Assembly: GCA_964442185.1 (NCBI GenBank)
Contig: CAYTWT010000274.1
Span: forward strand, 1 to 64,000
Reading direction: 5' to 3'
Length of the DNA: 64,000 nucleotides
Source: CADEEV01 sp964442185
Lineage (GTDB): Bacteria; Acidobacteriota; Vicinamibacteria; Fen-336
Part shown: positions 43,917 through 53,461 of the stretch, in pieces
Layout: every line of letters begins with the position of its first letter
Numbering within the stretch: position 1 is the stretch's first letter
The notes under the pieces: model-generated
What the model was told of the DNA's origin: nothing
Database searches by the model: none
What the model saw: only the letters and a program-made list of their open reading frames with translations
Translations under genes and position numbers: made by a program

Positions 43917-45005
43917 TCAGCGGTGGAAGGCCTTGCGGCCGCCACGCTCGACCTTCTGCGATTCGATCGCGGAGTCGAGCAGGATCTTCGCCATGTCGAT
44001 GGCGCGCTTGACCAGCTCGCGTGCGCCGTCGTGGAGTTCGGGGCTGTCGCGCACCTGGACGACGTTGTTCTCCATGTCTTCTGCCGTCCAACCGCGCGAA
44101 TGGGCCACGTACGGAAACTGCGGAAACACGCAGCCGATCTCGCCGAAGAAGCCGAGCATCTGACCCGCCACCGCCTGAACGTTGTCCTGGCCGCCCGTGA
44201 TGATGAAGGCGGCGACCTTGTTCCGCAGCAGCACGCGGTCGTGCAGCGTGATCTGGTTCTGCACACAGTTCATGCGTTCGACCATCTTGTAGTAGAGCGC
44301 GCTGGCGGCACCCCAGCGGATCGGCGTCGCGACCAGGATCACGTCGGCCCAGTGCACGAAGGCCTCGTACACCTGGTCCAGCTGATCCTCCGCGTCCATC
44401 TGCGTGATCGAGCAGGGCCAGGTGCAGGCTCGCGCGCTCTTCGAGTAATAGCCCTGGCAGGCGCGGAACGACAGCTCGTCGAGGCGGATCAGCCTGGTTT
44501 CGGCGCCGAGGCTTTCACCGGCGTAGAGCAGCGACGTGTCGAGCAGTTCCTCGGAGGTGGAGAAGCGCGGGTTGGCGCGATCCATCACCGTCGTCGAGAT
44601 GCCCACCACGCGCACCGGGCCAAGGCTGCGCGTGACTTCGCGGGCGACCGGGTGTGGCGTGTGGGGCTTGCGGCCGCGCGGCGTCGAGGCCTTCAGGTTG
44701 ACGTAGACGTGCCCGTTCTCCTCCTTGACCGGGTAGGATGGCACGCGGTCTTCCTCGAAGCCGGGTTCGCCTTGGCCCGTAACCGCGTGGAATTTCCACT
44801 GATGCCACGGGCAGACGACGTAGGCGCCGTCGAGCCGGCCCTCGCCGAGCGGGCCGCCAGCGTGGTTGCACACGTTCGAGATCGCGCCGAAGCGGCCGTC
44901 CTGCCAGGTGAGCGCGAGCTTCGTGTGCTGCACGGTCAGCGCCCTCACTCCGGCGCCGCGCAGTTCCGTCGCGGGCCCGATATCGATCCAGTCTTCACTC
45001 GCCAT
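43917..45005 (-). CDS. Rieske 2Fe-2S domain fused to NAD(P)H-dependent FMN reductase/flavodoxin domain
   Basis: A 362-residue cytosolic fusion. The Rieske domain (about 1-105) has ligands in CNHAGGP and CPWHQWKF. A linker leads into a flavodoxin-like oxidoreductase domain (about 135-340), with VRVVGISTTVM, the ATPIRWGAASALYYKMVERM active-site block and FIITGGQDNVQAVAGQMLGFF. An extra cysteine cluster (CQGYYSKSARACTWPC, Cys pattern C-x10-C-x3-C) lies near residue 190. A short intramolecular electron path from FMN to Rieske centre is likely; the acceptor is unknown. The ATG at 45005 marks the start of Rieske homology. Confidence 0.85.
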   Translation of the reverse strand: MASEDWIDIGPATELRGAGVRALTVQHTKLALTWQDGRFGAISNVCNHAGGPLGEGRLDGAYVVCPWHQWKFHAVTGQGEPGFEEDRVPSYPVKEENGHVYVNLKASTPRGRKPHTPHPVAREVTRSLGPVRVVGISTTVMDRANPRFSTSEELLDTSLLYAGESLGAETRLIRLDELSFRACQGYYSKSARACTWPCSITQMDAEDQLDQVYEAFVHWADVILVATPIRWGAASALYYKMVERMNCVQNQITLHDRVLLRNKVAAFIITGGQDNVQAVAGQMLGFFGEIGCVFPQFPYVAHSRGWTAEDMENNVVQVRDSPELHDGARELVKRAIDMAKILLDSAIESQKVERGGRKAFHR

Positions 45006-45255
45006 GGCGTCGGCAGGATAGGCCTGCCCGCGGGGCAGGGTCAAGGCATCGGCGCCGCCTCGTAGGGCCGCGATCCCCAAATCCTCGGGATCAGGAAGCG
45101 GGCCACGAAGAAGAATGCCGTGCCTATGTAAGCCCGCTGCCCCCGCCGCGCCGCGATGGTTGCCGCGAGACATAAGCCGATGATGCTGCCGTCGATTCCA
45201 GGTGAACTGGGTCAAGCCTTCTCCTTCGGGCAGAGGGCCGGCTGCGGCCACCCGG
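45006..45255 (-). other. Intergenic 250 bp with a start-less membrane-protein-like reading frame
   Basis: On the minus strand a frame of about 50 codons, ending in TGA at about 45045, reads IIGLCLAATIAARRG then AYIGTAFFFVARFLIPRIW, two plausible membrane segments. It has no ATG, GTG or TTG after the preceding in-frame stop. It may be the remnant of a small inner-membrane protein gene. Confidence 0.25.
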
Positions 45256-45819
45256 TCAGAACTTCAGGGTCAGACCTCCGACCCCACGCCAGTAGTCGAG
45301 CGTCCCCAGGCTGATCTGTTCTCCCCCCGCGAGGTCCCCGAAGGCCCGGAAGTAGCGGATGTCCCCGCGCAGGCCGAGGTGGTCGCTGAAGAAGATCATC
45401 AGGCCGCCTCCCACGTTGTAGCCGAACTTGTCCTCGTTCACGACGACGAACCCGTCGCGTGCCTTGAGATCGGGCCGGAGCAGGCTCACGCCGGCCGTTC
45501 CGTAGATGCGCACCTGCCCGGCCGGCATTGCGGCCATCAGGCTCCCCGAAAGGCTCTGAACCTTGTTGGACTCGAGGGCGCCCGAGGGAGCGTCGCCGGC
45601 GAAGTCCTTGATGTACGAAAACTCCCCCTCGAACCCGAAGACACCTCCCCCGAGAAACCCGAGGGCCCCCCCGTAGGAGGTCCGGCTCGAGTCGATCGAG
45701 CCGCCGAAGGCCGCGCCATAGAAGGGCGTCAGGATGACCTCGGCCCGAGCCGGGGCGGCGCCTCCCAGAAGTGCCAACGTTGCGAACGCCCAGAGACAAC
45801 GACGGAAGTAATTAGTCAT
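45256..45819 (-). CDS. Small outer-membrane beta-barrel protein
   Basis: A 187-residue protein. The signal peptide (MTNYFRRCLWAFATLALLGGAAPARA) is followed by alternating-strand text: EVILTPFYGAAFGG, GGALGFLGGGVFGFEGEFSY, GQVRIYGTAGVSLLRP, KFGYNVGGGLMIFFSDHLGLRGDIRYFRAFG and a final LDYWRGVGGLTLKF. This is the eight-strand OmpA/OmpX-like pattern with a terminal aromatic residue. Specific role unknown. The ATG at 45819 was chosen over an upstream start at 45867 because the signal peptide begins there. Confidence 0.8.
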   Translation of the reverse strand: MTNYFRRCLWAFATLALLGGAAPARAEVILTPFYGAAFGGSIDSSRTSYGGALGFLGGGVFGFEGEFSYIKDFAGDAPSGALESNKVQSLSGSLMAAMPAGQVRIYGTAGVSLLRPDLKARDGFVVVNEDKFGYNVGGGLMIFFSDHLGLRGDIRYFRAFGDLAGGEQISLGTLDYWRGVGGLTLKF

Positions 45820-45943
45820 GGCATATCGTAAGGGATAGGAGGTTCGCCGTGGCGACGAATCGACCACTCGGGCACTGTGGGGGCCCGCGACCTGGTGCTC
45901 GGGCGCGAGATGGTCGCACCGGGCCTGGAGCTGTGCGACCGGG

Positions 45944-46264
45944 GTGTGCCGACCCAGTGGCCAAGCCGCGCCTCAGGCAAGCTCGACTCTCAACGCGCAG
46001 ACGTTGCGCGAGCGCCTCGAACCGGCCCCCTTCCCGCTCGTAAGGTGGCGCCCTCGACCTGTCCCCGGACGGCCAGTGGGCGCCCGCCTGGAACGCGTCT
46101 GGCTCGACCGCGCGGGGCGCCTGTCCGTGCGCGACCTCGGCCCTCCGGATCTGGCGGGTGTTCTGGCCATCTCGAACATCTCCCTTTCGGCGGACGAAGC
46201 CTCCTACGCGTACGGGTTCCTGGTGCGGCGATCGCACCTGTATCTCGTCACGGGAGCGCAGTGA
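45944..46264 (+). pseudogene. Decayed 3' end of a Ser/Thr protein kinase with C-terminal propeller (remnant)
   Basis: The last 40 or so codons read VLAISNISLSADEASYAYGFLVRRSHLYLVTGAQ. This resembles the C-terminal end (SxDGRxYAYxxxRxLSDLYLVEG) of the TolB/PD40 propeller in acidobacterial-type eukaryotic-like kinases. Upstream codons lose similarity, no kinase domain is present, and no credible start exists. Together with the flanking stretch (45820-46305, about 490 bp with no intact gene) it looks like a gene relic. Confidence 0.45.
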
Positions 46265-47398
46265 CGGCGATCGGCCGCTCGAGCGGCCGTGGCGAAACAA
46301 CCGGGTCAAGGACTCGCTGCCGCCGCCGCCGCCGGCACAAGACCTTCCTGTCGCAAGTAGTTCGCCAACACCGAGGCCACCAGCCGCGTGGCATCCACGT
46401 TCCAGTGCGCGTCCTTCCCAAAGTCCCAGTGCCGCTCCGGTTCCCTGCTGCGCGCTTCGCCGAGCATCCCCTCGAGCCCGAGGAAGCGAATGCCCTGCTC
46501 GCGCAGCAGCGGCCGCAGGCTCTGGAAGAGCGGCGTGTTTTCGCGGGCATGCGCCGAGTTCAGCGTGACGAAAGCGGCGCCGAGCGCCTGTGAGTCGTCC
46601 CGGAAGGCCCGCTGGAAGGCGAGCATCAGGCGCACGGGGTCGTCGCTCGATGGGTGCGGCACGCCGACCTGGAAGAGATCCAGAAGCGCCTGCAGCCGCG
46701 GCATCGCCGATTCGCGGCTGCGCACCAGGTTCCACGCGTTCGAGTGCCGGCCGAGCCACAGCTTCACGCGCTGCGCGGGACGGAGCGGAGGAGCCTGACG
46801 CAGATCCGCGCCGAGGCGGCCGTCGGCTTCCAGCTTGAAGCGCGGCTTGTAGTACTGGCGGTAGACGAAGTCGAGCCGGTTGCCCTCGAAGTCGTTGTCG
46901 CAGACCACGAGCACGACGATGTCGGGCGCCAGACGCGGCGCCAGCTCGCGAAACAGCACGTACTCCTGGTCGGTCGAGTAGCCCGCGACCCCGAGGTTCA
47001 CGACCTCGTAGCGCTGGCCCGCCGCCCCGAGCATCCGCTCGAGGCGCGCCGAGAGCGTGTGCTGCTCGTCGAGGCCCACGCCGAAGACGTACGAATCGCC
47101 GAACACGAGAATGCGTTTGACGCCGTGCGGCTTGCTGGCTGCGACCTCCGCGCCGCGCAGGCCGAGCGAGTTCGTCCGGACCTCGGCGTGGTCGGAGCCT
47201 CCCAGTGGCGATGCGCCCCTTGCCTCGGGCTTGTGAAACCAGCCCTTGCTGCGGTCGTACGTCCAGAGGCCGCCGTGTTGTTGCTCGGGCCGCGTGATCC
47301 CGGGGAAGTGGATGCCGAAGAGCCGCGTGCCTGCCTCGAGTAGCAGAACCAGGCCGGCGCACACCACGAGCTGAACGGCGATAGTCTTTCGCGCGGTC

Positions 47399-48550
<1,152 letters not shown>

Positions 48551-48692
48551 CCTGGACGCTGCTCCTCCGCGTTCCCAAAGTATAGAATGGCTTCGCTTCG
48601 CGAGACTACTCCGGCTACGATGCTGCCGGCGGCGATGACTCAGGAAACGAGGACTCTTGAGCGTGGGTTTGCTGAGAGCCGCGACGTAGCGC

Positions 48693-50003
48693 ATGTTGCT
48701 GTCCGCCGCCGCCGCGGCTTGGCTTGTCGTCGCCGCCCCGGCTGGCCCCACGGGTTGTGCAGCGACCGACGGTGTCGAGATCGGCCCGCGGCTTGCGCAG
48801 TGGGTCGAAAGGCGCAAGGCCAAGTGCTCGGAGCTTCGGCCCTACGAGGCAACGTTCCTCGAGAAGCAACTTCTCGCTTTCGAGAAAGCCGAGCGCCCGG
48901 GAATCACGCAGTGGAACCTGGGAGGTCTGTACCCGCGCATCCAGTCGATCGATCATCGCTCTCAGTACGCAGCAGGCCTGAGGTTGTGGCGGCCGGACCT
49001 GGGCGACTCGCGCTTCGATCTGAGCGGCTCCGCGTTCTGGTCGCTCCAGGGCTACCAGTACTACGACACCCAGGTCGGTGTCCTTCCGCACCGCGGCCAG
49101 GTCTTTCCGCTGCTCGCGATCAAGGGCGACGACGTCTTCGAGCTCTCGAGTATCCGGGCCGAAGCGAACACGCCCTACATGCTTTACGGCTCGTTCCTGT
49201 ATCGCTGGGCACCCAGGTTCGACTACTTCGGGATCGGGCCGGACTCGAAACCGGAGGACCAGTCGGACTTTCGGCTGAGCGAACAGCTCTACGAGATCGT
49301 GGCCGGTTACAGGGTCTTGCCGCGGCTGACGCTCTCCGGGCGCTTCGGCTACGACTTGCACTCGATCGGCGAGGGCCAGGACGACGAGCTGCCGGCGATC
49401 GAGGACGTGTTCCCACCCGCAACGGTTCCGGGGCTCACGGAGCAGCCCGACTTCCTGCGTTACGGCGCCGCGGCGATTTTCGATTCACGAGACGTCGCCC
49501 AGAATCCGCATCGGGGCGCGCTGCTGGCCGCGACCTGGCAGCGCTACGATCAACGCGGCGGAGGCGACGCTCAGGGCTTCAGCCGCCTGGCCGGGGACGC
49601 GCGGCTCTATCTTCCGCTCGGAAACCGCCAGCGTGTTCTCGCGCTCCGCGCCTATGCCTCACAGGACACTCCCGTGAGCGGCGCCCGCGTGCCGTTCTAC
49701 CTGCTCTCCTACCTCGGCAGCTCTCACACGCTCCGGGCCTTCGCCAGCCAGCGCTTCCGCGGCGAGCGCCTGGCGCTGGCGCAGGCCGAGTATCGATGGG
49801 AGGCTTCGCCCGCCATCGAGCTCGCGGCGTTCGTGGACTCGGGCGCCGTCGCGGCGACGCGCGACGACCGGCTGGGCCGGCTCCGCACGGACGGGGGCGT
49901 CGGCTTGCGCTTCAAGAGCCACGAAGCCGTACTGCTGCGCTTCGACTTCGCCTGGGGCGGCGAGGGCTTCCGGTTTCTCTTCCGCTTCAGCTCGGCCTTC
50001 TAG
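48693..50003 (+). CDS. Omp85/BamA-like outer-membrane barrel without obvious POTRA repeats
   Basis: A 436-residue exported protein. The signal peptide is followed by a helical segment (about 25-70, ERRKAKCSELRPYEATFLEKQLLAFEKAE) and then a barrel of the surface-antigen (D15/Bac_surface_Ag) type. Strand text includes SRFDLSGSAFWSLQGYQYY, DYFGIGPDS, LRYGAAAIFDSRDVAQNPHRGALL, SSHTLRAFASQRFRGERLALAQAEYRWE and a terminal FRFLFRFSSAF. The FRG...AEYRW text matches the conserved Omp85 barrel core. It is 2 bp from the next gene, so the two are co-expressed; the pair is discussed in the findings. Confidence 0.8.
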   Translation: MLLSAAAAAWLVVAAPAGPTGCAATDGVEIGPRLAQWVERRKAKCSELRPYEATFLEKQLLAFEKAERPGITQWNLGGLYPRIQSIDHRSQYAAGLRLWRPDLGDSRFDLSGSAFWSLQGYQYYDTQVGVLPHRGQVFPLLAIKGDDVFELSSIRAEANTPYMLYGSFLYRWAPRFDYFGIGPDSKPEDQSDFRLSEQLYEIVAGYRVLPRLTLSGRFGYDLHSIGEGQDDELPAIEDVFPPATVPGLTEQPDFLRYGAAAIFDSRDVAQNPHRGALLAATWQRYDQRGGGDAQGFSRLAGDARLYLPLGNRQRVLALRAYASQDTPVSGARVPFYLLSYLGSSHTLRAFASQRFRGERLALAQAEYRWEASPAIELAAFVDSGAVAATRDDRLGRLRTDGGVGLRFKSHEAVLLRFDFAWGGEGFRFLFRFSSAF

Positions 50004-50005
50004 CG

Positions 50006-51649
50006 ATGAGGATCCCGACGCAGCGCGCCATGCTCACGCTCGCGGCCGTGCTGGCCTCGCTCGCCGCAAGCCCGGCCCGCGCCCAGAGGTTTCTTCCGGA
50101 CGACCCCATCCTCGAGGACCGGGACGACCTGCCCAGCGAGGCGCCCGCTGAGATCGAACTGGCCACTTCCTACGACGTGCTCGAGCACAGCTGGCACCAC
50201 CGCCCGGACAGGGACAAGATTCCCGCGGCCCAGAATGTGAACACCCTGGGCGAGGTGCCCGATTCGAGCTGGTTCACGAATCGCATCGGGGTCCGGCCGG
50301 TGTCGATCGAGGAAATCGCCCGCGGCCCGAACCACGGTGACGGGCCCGACACGACGCAAGCCTGGACCGTGATCCAGGGAAAGGCGGGCGGCATCACGCC
50401 CGGCTTCACGATGCGCGACAGCCGTGGCGACATCTACTTCGTGAAGTTCGATCCACCCGAGTACTTTGCCCTCTCGACGGGCGCCGACGTGATCGGCAGC
50501 AAGTTCTTCTACGCCTTCGGCTACTACGTTCCGGAGAACTGGATCGTGTACGTGGAGCAGTCGAGGCTGCGTGTTGGCGAAGGCGCCAAGGTGCGTGTGC
50601 GCGGTGGCAAGCCACAGCCCATGACGCAGGCAGATCTGGACAACATGATGGCGAACGTCGCGCGCCTGGCCGACGGACGGATCCGCTGTGTCGCAAGCCG
50701 CGCGGTGCCCGGCAAGGTGGTCGGTCCGCACAAGTACCACGGCACGCGGCCCGACGACCCCAACGACGTGATCCCCCACGAACATCGCCGCGAGCTGCGC
50801 GGCTACCGGGTCGTCTCGGCCTGGCTCAACCACGACGACTCGCGCAGCGTGAACTCGATCGACAGCTACGTGAGGGCGGGGCAGAAGGGCTACCTGGTTC
50901 ACTACCTTCAGGATTTCTCCTCGATCCTTGGCAGCGGTTCGGACTGGCAGCGCCGGATTGCGCCGCAGAACCCGCGGTCTGGCAACGAGTACCTGCTCGA
51001 GGCGGCGCCGATCCTGAGGACGGCCTTCTCGCTGGGGCTCTGGGAGCGGCCCTGGCACGGCGTCAAGTACACGCTCCATCCACAGCTCGGCCGGATCGAG
51101 GCCGAGTTCTTCGACCCCGACGCGTGGAAGCCCGAGTACCCTAACCCGGCCTTCGAGCGGATGCTGCCCGAGGACGCCTTCTGGGCCGCGCGGATCGTGT
51201 CGAGGTTTTCCGACGAGGCGATCCGGGCGATCGTGAAGCAGGGCGACCTTCGCGCGCCCGAGGCCGAGGCCCAGCTCGTGAAGGTGATCCAGAAGCGGCG
51301 CGACAAGATCATGGCCCGCTATTTCCGCGGCCTGAACCCGCTGGCCGACTTCGCCGCGGCGGACGCGTTGAGCTTCACCAACTATGGCGAGGACGCGGGG
51401 CTCGGGAAGGTCGAGGCCTACGAGTACGAGTGGTTCGCGTTCGACAACAAGGCCAGCCGGCCCGTGTCGCTGGGCGCTCTGGCGCGAGCGCCGGGGCGAT
51501 CACTGCCGCTGCCGGCAGCCCGGCCCGCGTACCTGATGCTCCGCATCCGCACGCGCGCGCCCGGATTTCCGGGCTGGGGCAAGCGCGTCGACGTCTTCCT
51601 GCGCACTGGCCCGGGTCCGGCGGTCGTCGGCGTCGACCGCGAGAGCTGA
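50006..51649 (+). CDS. Exported protein of unknown function with kinase-like (HipA/Fam20-type) sequence pattern
   Basis: A 547-residue protein with a signal peptide (about 1-26, ending SPARAQ). I recognise no named family. The order of motifs suggests an atypical kinase fold: a Gly-rich turn and strand (GGITPGFTMRDSRGDIYFVKF, Lys147), a helix as in the HipA N-lobe (GADVIGSKFFYAFGYYVPE), then WLNHDDSRSVN (His276, Asp278, Asn283, like a catalytic HxD...N), then YLVHYLQDFSSILG (Asp303, like a DFG Asp). The C-terminal third is helical, followed by a Pro-containing beta tail. It starts 2 bp after the barrel gene. The kinase reading is inference; export to the periplasm is well supported. Confidence 0.6.
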   Translation: MRIPTQRAMLTLAAVLASLAASPARAQRFLPDDPILEDRDDLPSEAPAEIELATSYDVLEHSWHHRPDRDKIPAAQNVNTLGEVPDSSWFTNRIGVRPVSIEEIARGPNHGDGPDTTQAWTVIQGKAGGITPGFTMRDSRGDIYFVKFDPPEYFALSTGADVIGSKFFYAFGYYVPENWIVYVEQSRLRVGEGAKVRVRGGKPQPMTQADLDNMMANVARLADGRIRCVASRAVPGKVVGPHKYHGTRPDDPNDVIPHEHRRELRGYRVVSAWLNHDDSRSVNSIDSYVRAGQKGYLVHYLQDFSSILGSGSDWQRRIAPQNPRSGNEYLLEAAPILRTAFSLGLWERPWHGVKYTLHPQLGRIEAEFFDPDAWKPEYPNPAFERMLPEDAFWAARIVSRFSDEAIRAIVKQGDLRAPEAEAQLVKVIQKRRDKIMARYFRGLNPLADFAAADALSFTNYGEDAGLGKVEAYEYEWFAFDNKASRPVSLGALARAPGRSLPLPAARPAYLMLRIRTRAPGFPGWGKRVDVFLRTGPGPAVVGVDRES

Positions 51650-51669
51650 GTCGGCGGCCGCCTGATGGC

Positions 51670-51999
51670 CTACTGGACTGGCGGCGGCTTGGGCCGGCGT
51701 TGCGGTGGCTTCGGGGCGTGGGCGGTGCGGTACTCCTCGAGATCGGCGTCCGTGATCTCGAGGTAGACCGGCGGAAGCGCCTCGCCGTGGGCGAGCAGCT
51801 CGCGTTGGAGCTTCAGGAAGCAGATATCGGGCCCGTCCTGGTAGCGTACGCGGTGCGCGACGAAGGCCTCGCTCGCGATCGCGAGCGTGAAGTCGCGGAA
51901 CTCGCCCGCCGTGTTCTTGAGCCGAAGCGTGTATTCGCGCGAGGCGCCCTTGGTCGCAAAGCCGCGGTACTCCACGTGGGCCATCGGGGGAGCGCTCAT
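51670..51999 (-). CDS. Conserved-looking hypothetical protein coupled to rhlE
   Basis: A 109-residue soluble protein, no signal. The first 90 residues look like one small alpha/beta domain (VEYRGFATKGASREYTLRL, RDFTLAIASEAFVAHRVRYQDGPDICFLKLQREL). The tail is rich in Pro, Lys and Arg. Its ATG overlaps the stop of the helicase gene by 4 bp (51996-51999), so the two are probably translated together, and a role in RNA metabolism is possible. Not recognised otherwise. Confidence 0.7.
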   Translation of the reverse strand: MSAPPMAHVEYRGFATKGASREYTLRLKNTAGEFRDFTLAIASEAFVAHRVRYQDGPDICFLKLQRELLAHGEALPPVYLEITDADLEEYRTAHAPKPPQRRPKPPPVQ

Positions 52000-53312
52000 C
52001 GCGAGGGCCTTCGGCGCGGGCTCTGGCCAGCGGGTCGCGGCGCATGGCTCGGGCCGTGGCTGCGGGGTCGTCCGCGACCGCCGGCACGCTGGGCGCGCAT
52101 CGCCGCGAGGCGGTGCCCGAGCGGCACCTCGAGCTTCTCGGCCGGCTTCTTCGCGTAGTCGAAGCCGGGTAGCGTGACGCGCGGCAGACGCCTGCCGATC
52201 GCCCGCTCGATGTCGCGCAACTCGGCCTCCTCTTGCGGCGAGACGAAGATGAAGGCATCGCCGGTGGCCTCCGCCCGCGCCGTCCGGCCGACGCGATGGA
52301 CGTAGTCGTCGGGCGAGGCGGGAACGTCGAAGTTCACCACGTGTGAGAGCGCGTCGATGTCGATACCGCGCGCGGCGATGTCGGTCGCGACCAGCACCGG
52401 GAAACGGCCGGACTTGAACGCCTCGAGCGCCTGGGTCCGCTGGCTCTGGCTGCGATTGCCGTGGATGCGGCCCGCGGACACTCCGTGCTTCGCCAGGTAG
52501 TCGGCGAGCCGATTGGCGCGGTGCTTGGTCCGCGTGAAGGCGATCACGCTCTTGATCTCGCCGCGCTTCACCAGTTCCACGAGCAGCGCCGACTTGAGCT
52601 CGGCCGGCACGGGATAGGCCGCGTGCGTGATGCCGACGGCTGGCGCCGAGCGGCGCTCCAGGTTGATCATCGCCGGCGCGTGCAGCATCTCCTTGCTGAG
52701 CGTCGCGATGGGCGGAGGCATCGTGGCGGAGAAGAACAGCGTCTGCCGCTTGGCGGGCAGGTGCTTCAGGATCCGGCGGATGTCCGGCAGGAAGCCCATG
52801 TCGAGCATTCGATCGGCCTCGTCGAGGACCAGGATCTCGAGGCCACGGAACGAGGCGTAGGGCTGGCGCATGTGGTCGAGCAGGCGGCCTGGCGTGGCGA
52901 CCACGATGTCGACGCCGCGGCGGAAGGCATGCTCCTGGGGACCCATGCCGACGCCGCCGAAGACGGCGGCGGCCGAGAACGGCGTGTGGACCGACAGCGC
53001 GTTAATGTGCTCCTCGATCTGTGCGGCCAGCTCGCGCGTCGGCGTCAGTACCAGCGCGCGCGTGACGCCGCGGGGCTTGCCCGCGAGGCGATGCAGGATC
53101 GGAAGCGCGAAGGCCGCGGTCTTGCCGCTGCCGGTCATCGCGCAGGCGAGCACGTCCTTGCCGGCGAGCGCGGGCGGGATCGCCTCCTGTTGGATGGGTG
53201 TCGGACGCGTGAAGCCGAGGTCGCGGACTCCGCGCAGGAGATCGGCGCCGAGGCCGAGCGGTGCGAACGGCATGAGGTCTCTGTTGCCTTTCTGCGGGTC
53301 CGGCGTCGTCAT
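51996..53312 (-). CDS. rhlE: DEAD-box RNA helicase, RhlE-like
   Basis: ATP-dependent RNA helicase, 438 residues. Motifs are in order: Q-motif region FTRPTPIQQEAIP, Walker A AMTGSGKTAAFALP, PTRELAAQ, TPGRLLDHM, VLDEADRMLDMGF, SAT, then in domain 2 the IAFTRTKHRANRL block, VATDIAARGIDID and HRVGRTARA. A basic Arg/Gly/Pro-rich tail (about 395-438) follows, common in RhlE. The 149 bp between it and rlmN (53313-53461) carry nothing recognised beyond its ribosome site. Confidence 0.9.
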   Translation of the reverse strand: MTTPDPQKGNRDLMPFAPLGLGADLLRGVRDLGFTRPTPIQQEAIPPALAGKDVLACAMTGSGKTAAFALPILHRLAGKPRGVTRALVLTPTRELAAQIEEHINALSVHTPFSAAAVFGGVGMGPQEHAFRRGVDIVVATPGRLLDHMRQPYASFRGLEILVLDEADRMLDMGFLPDIRRILKHLPAKRQTLFFSATMPPPIATLSKEMLHAPAMINLERRSAPAVGITHAAYPVPAELKSALLVELVKRGEIKSVIAFTRTKHRANRLADYLAKHGVSAGRIHGNRSQSQRTQALEAFKSGRFPVLVATDIAARGIDIDALSHVVNFDVPASPDDYVHRVGRTARAEATGDAFIFVSPQEEAELRDIERAIGRRLPRVTLPGFDYAKKPAEKLEVPLGHRLAAMRAQRAGGRGRPRSHGPSHAPRPAGQSPRRRPSR

Positions 53313-53461
53313 GGGAAACGAAGGAGGGCCGCGCCAAGAGACCTCTAGTGTCTCACGTCGCGGCCCCCGCGGCGAATCGCGCGCGCAAGAAAACGAGACT
53401 ACGACATCTCAGCCATGGCGCGGAAGCGGCTTCTGCCGGTGTAGGTCCGAAGGCGTGGGGC

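Noticed and set aside
45944..46264. Intact small protein gene of 106 codons
   Set aside because: No ribosome site or credible start, and only the last 40 or so codons resemble a protein family, as the extreme C-terminus of a far larger one.
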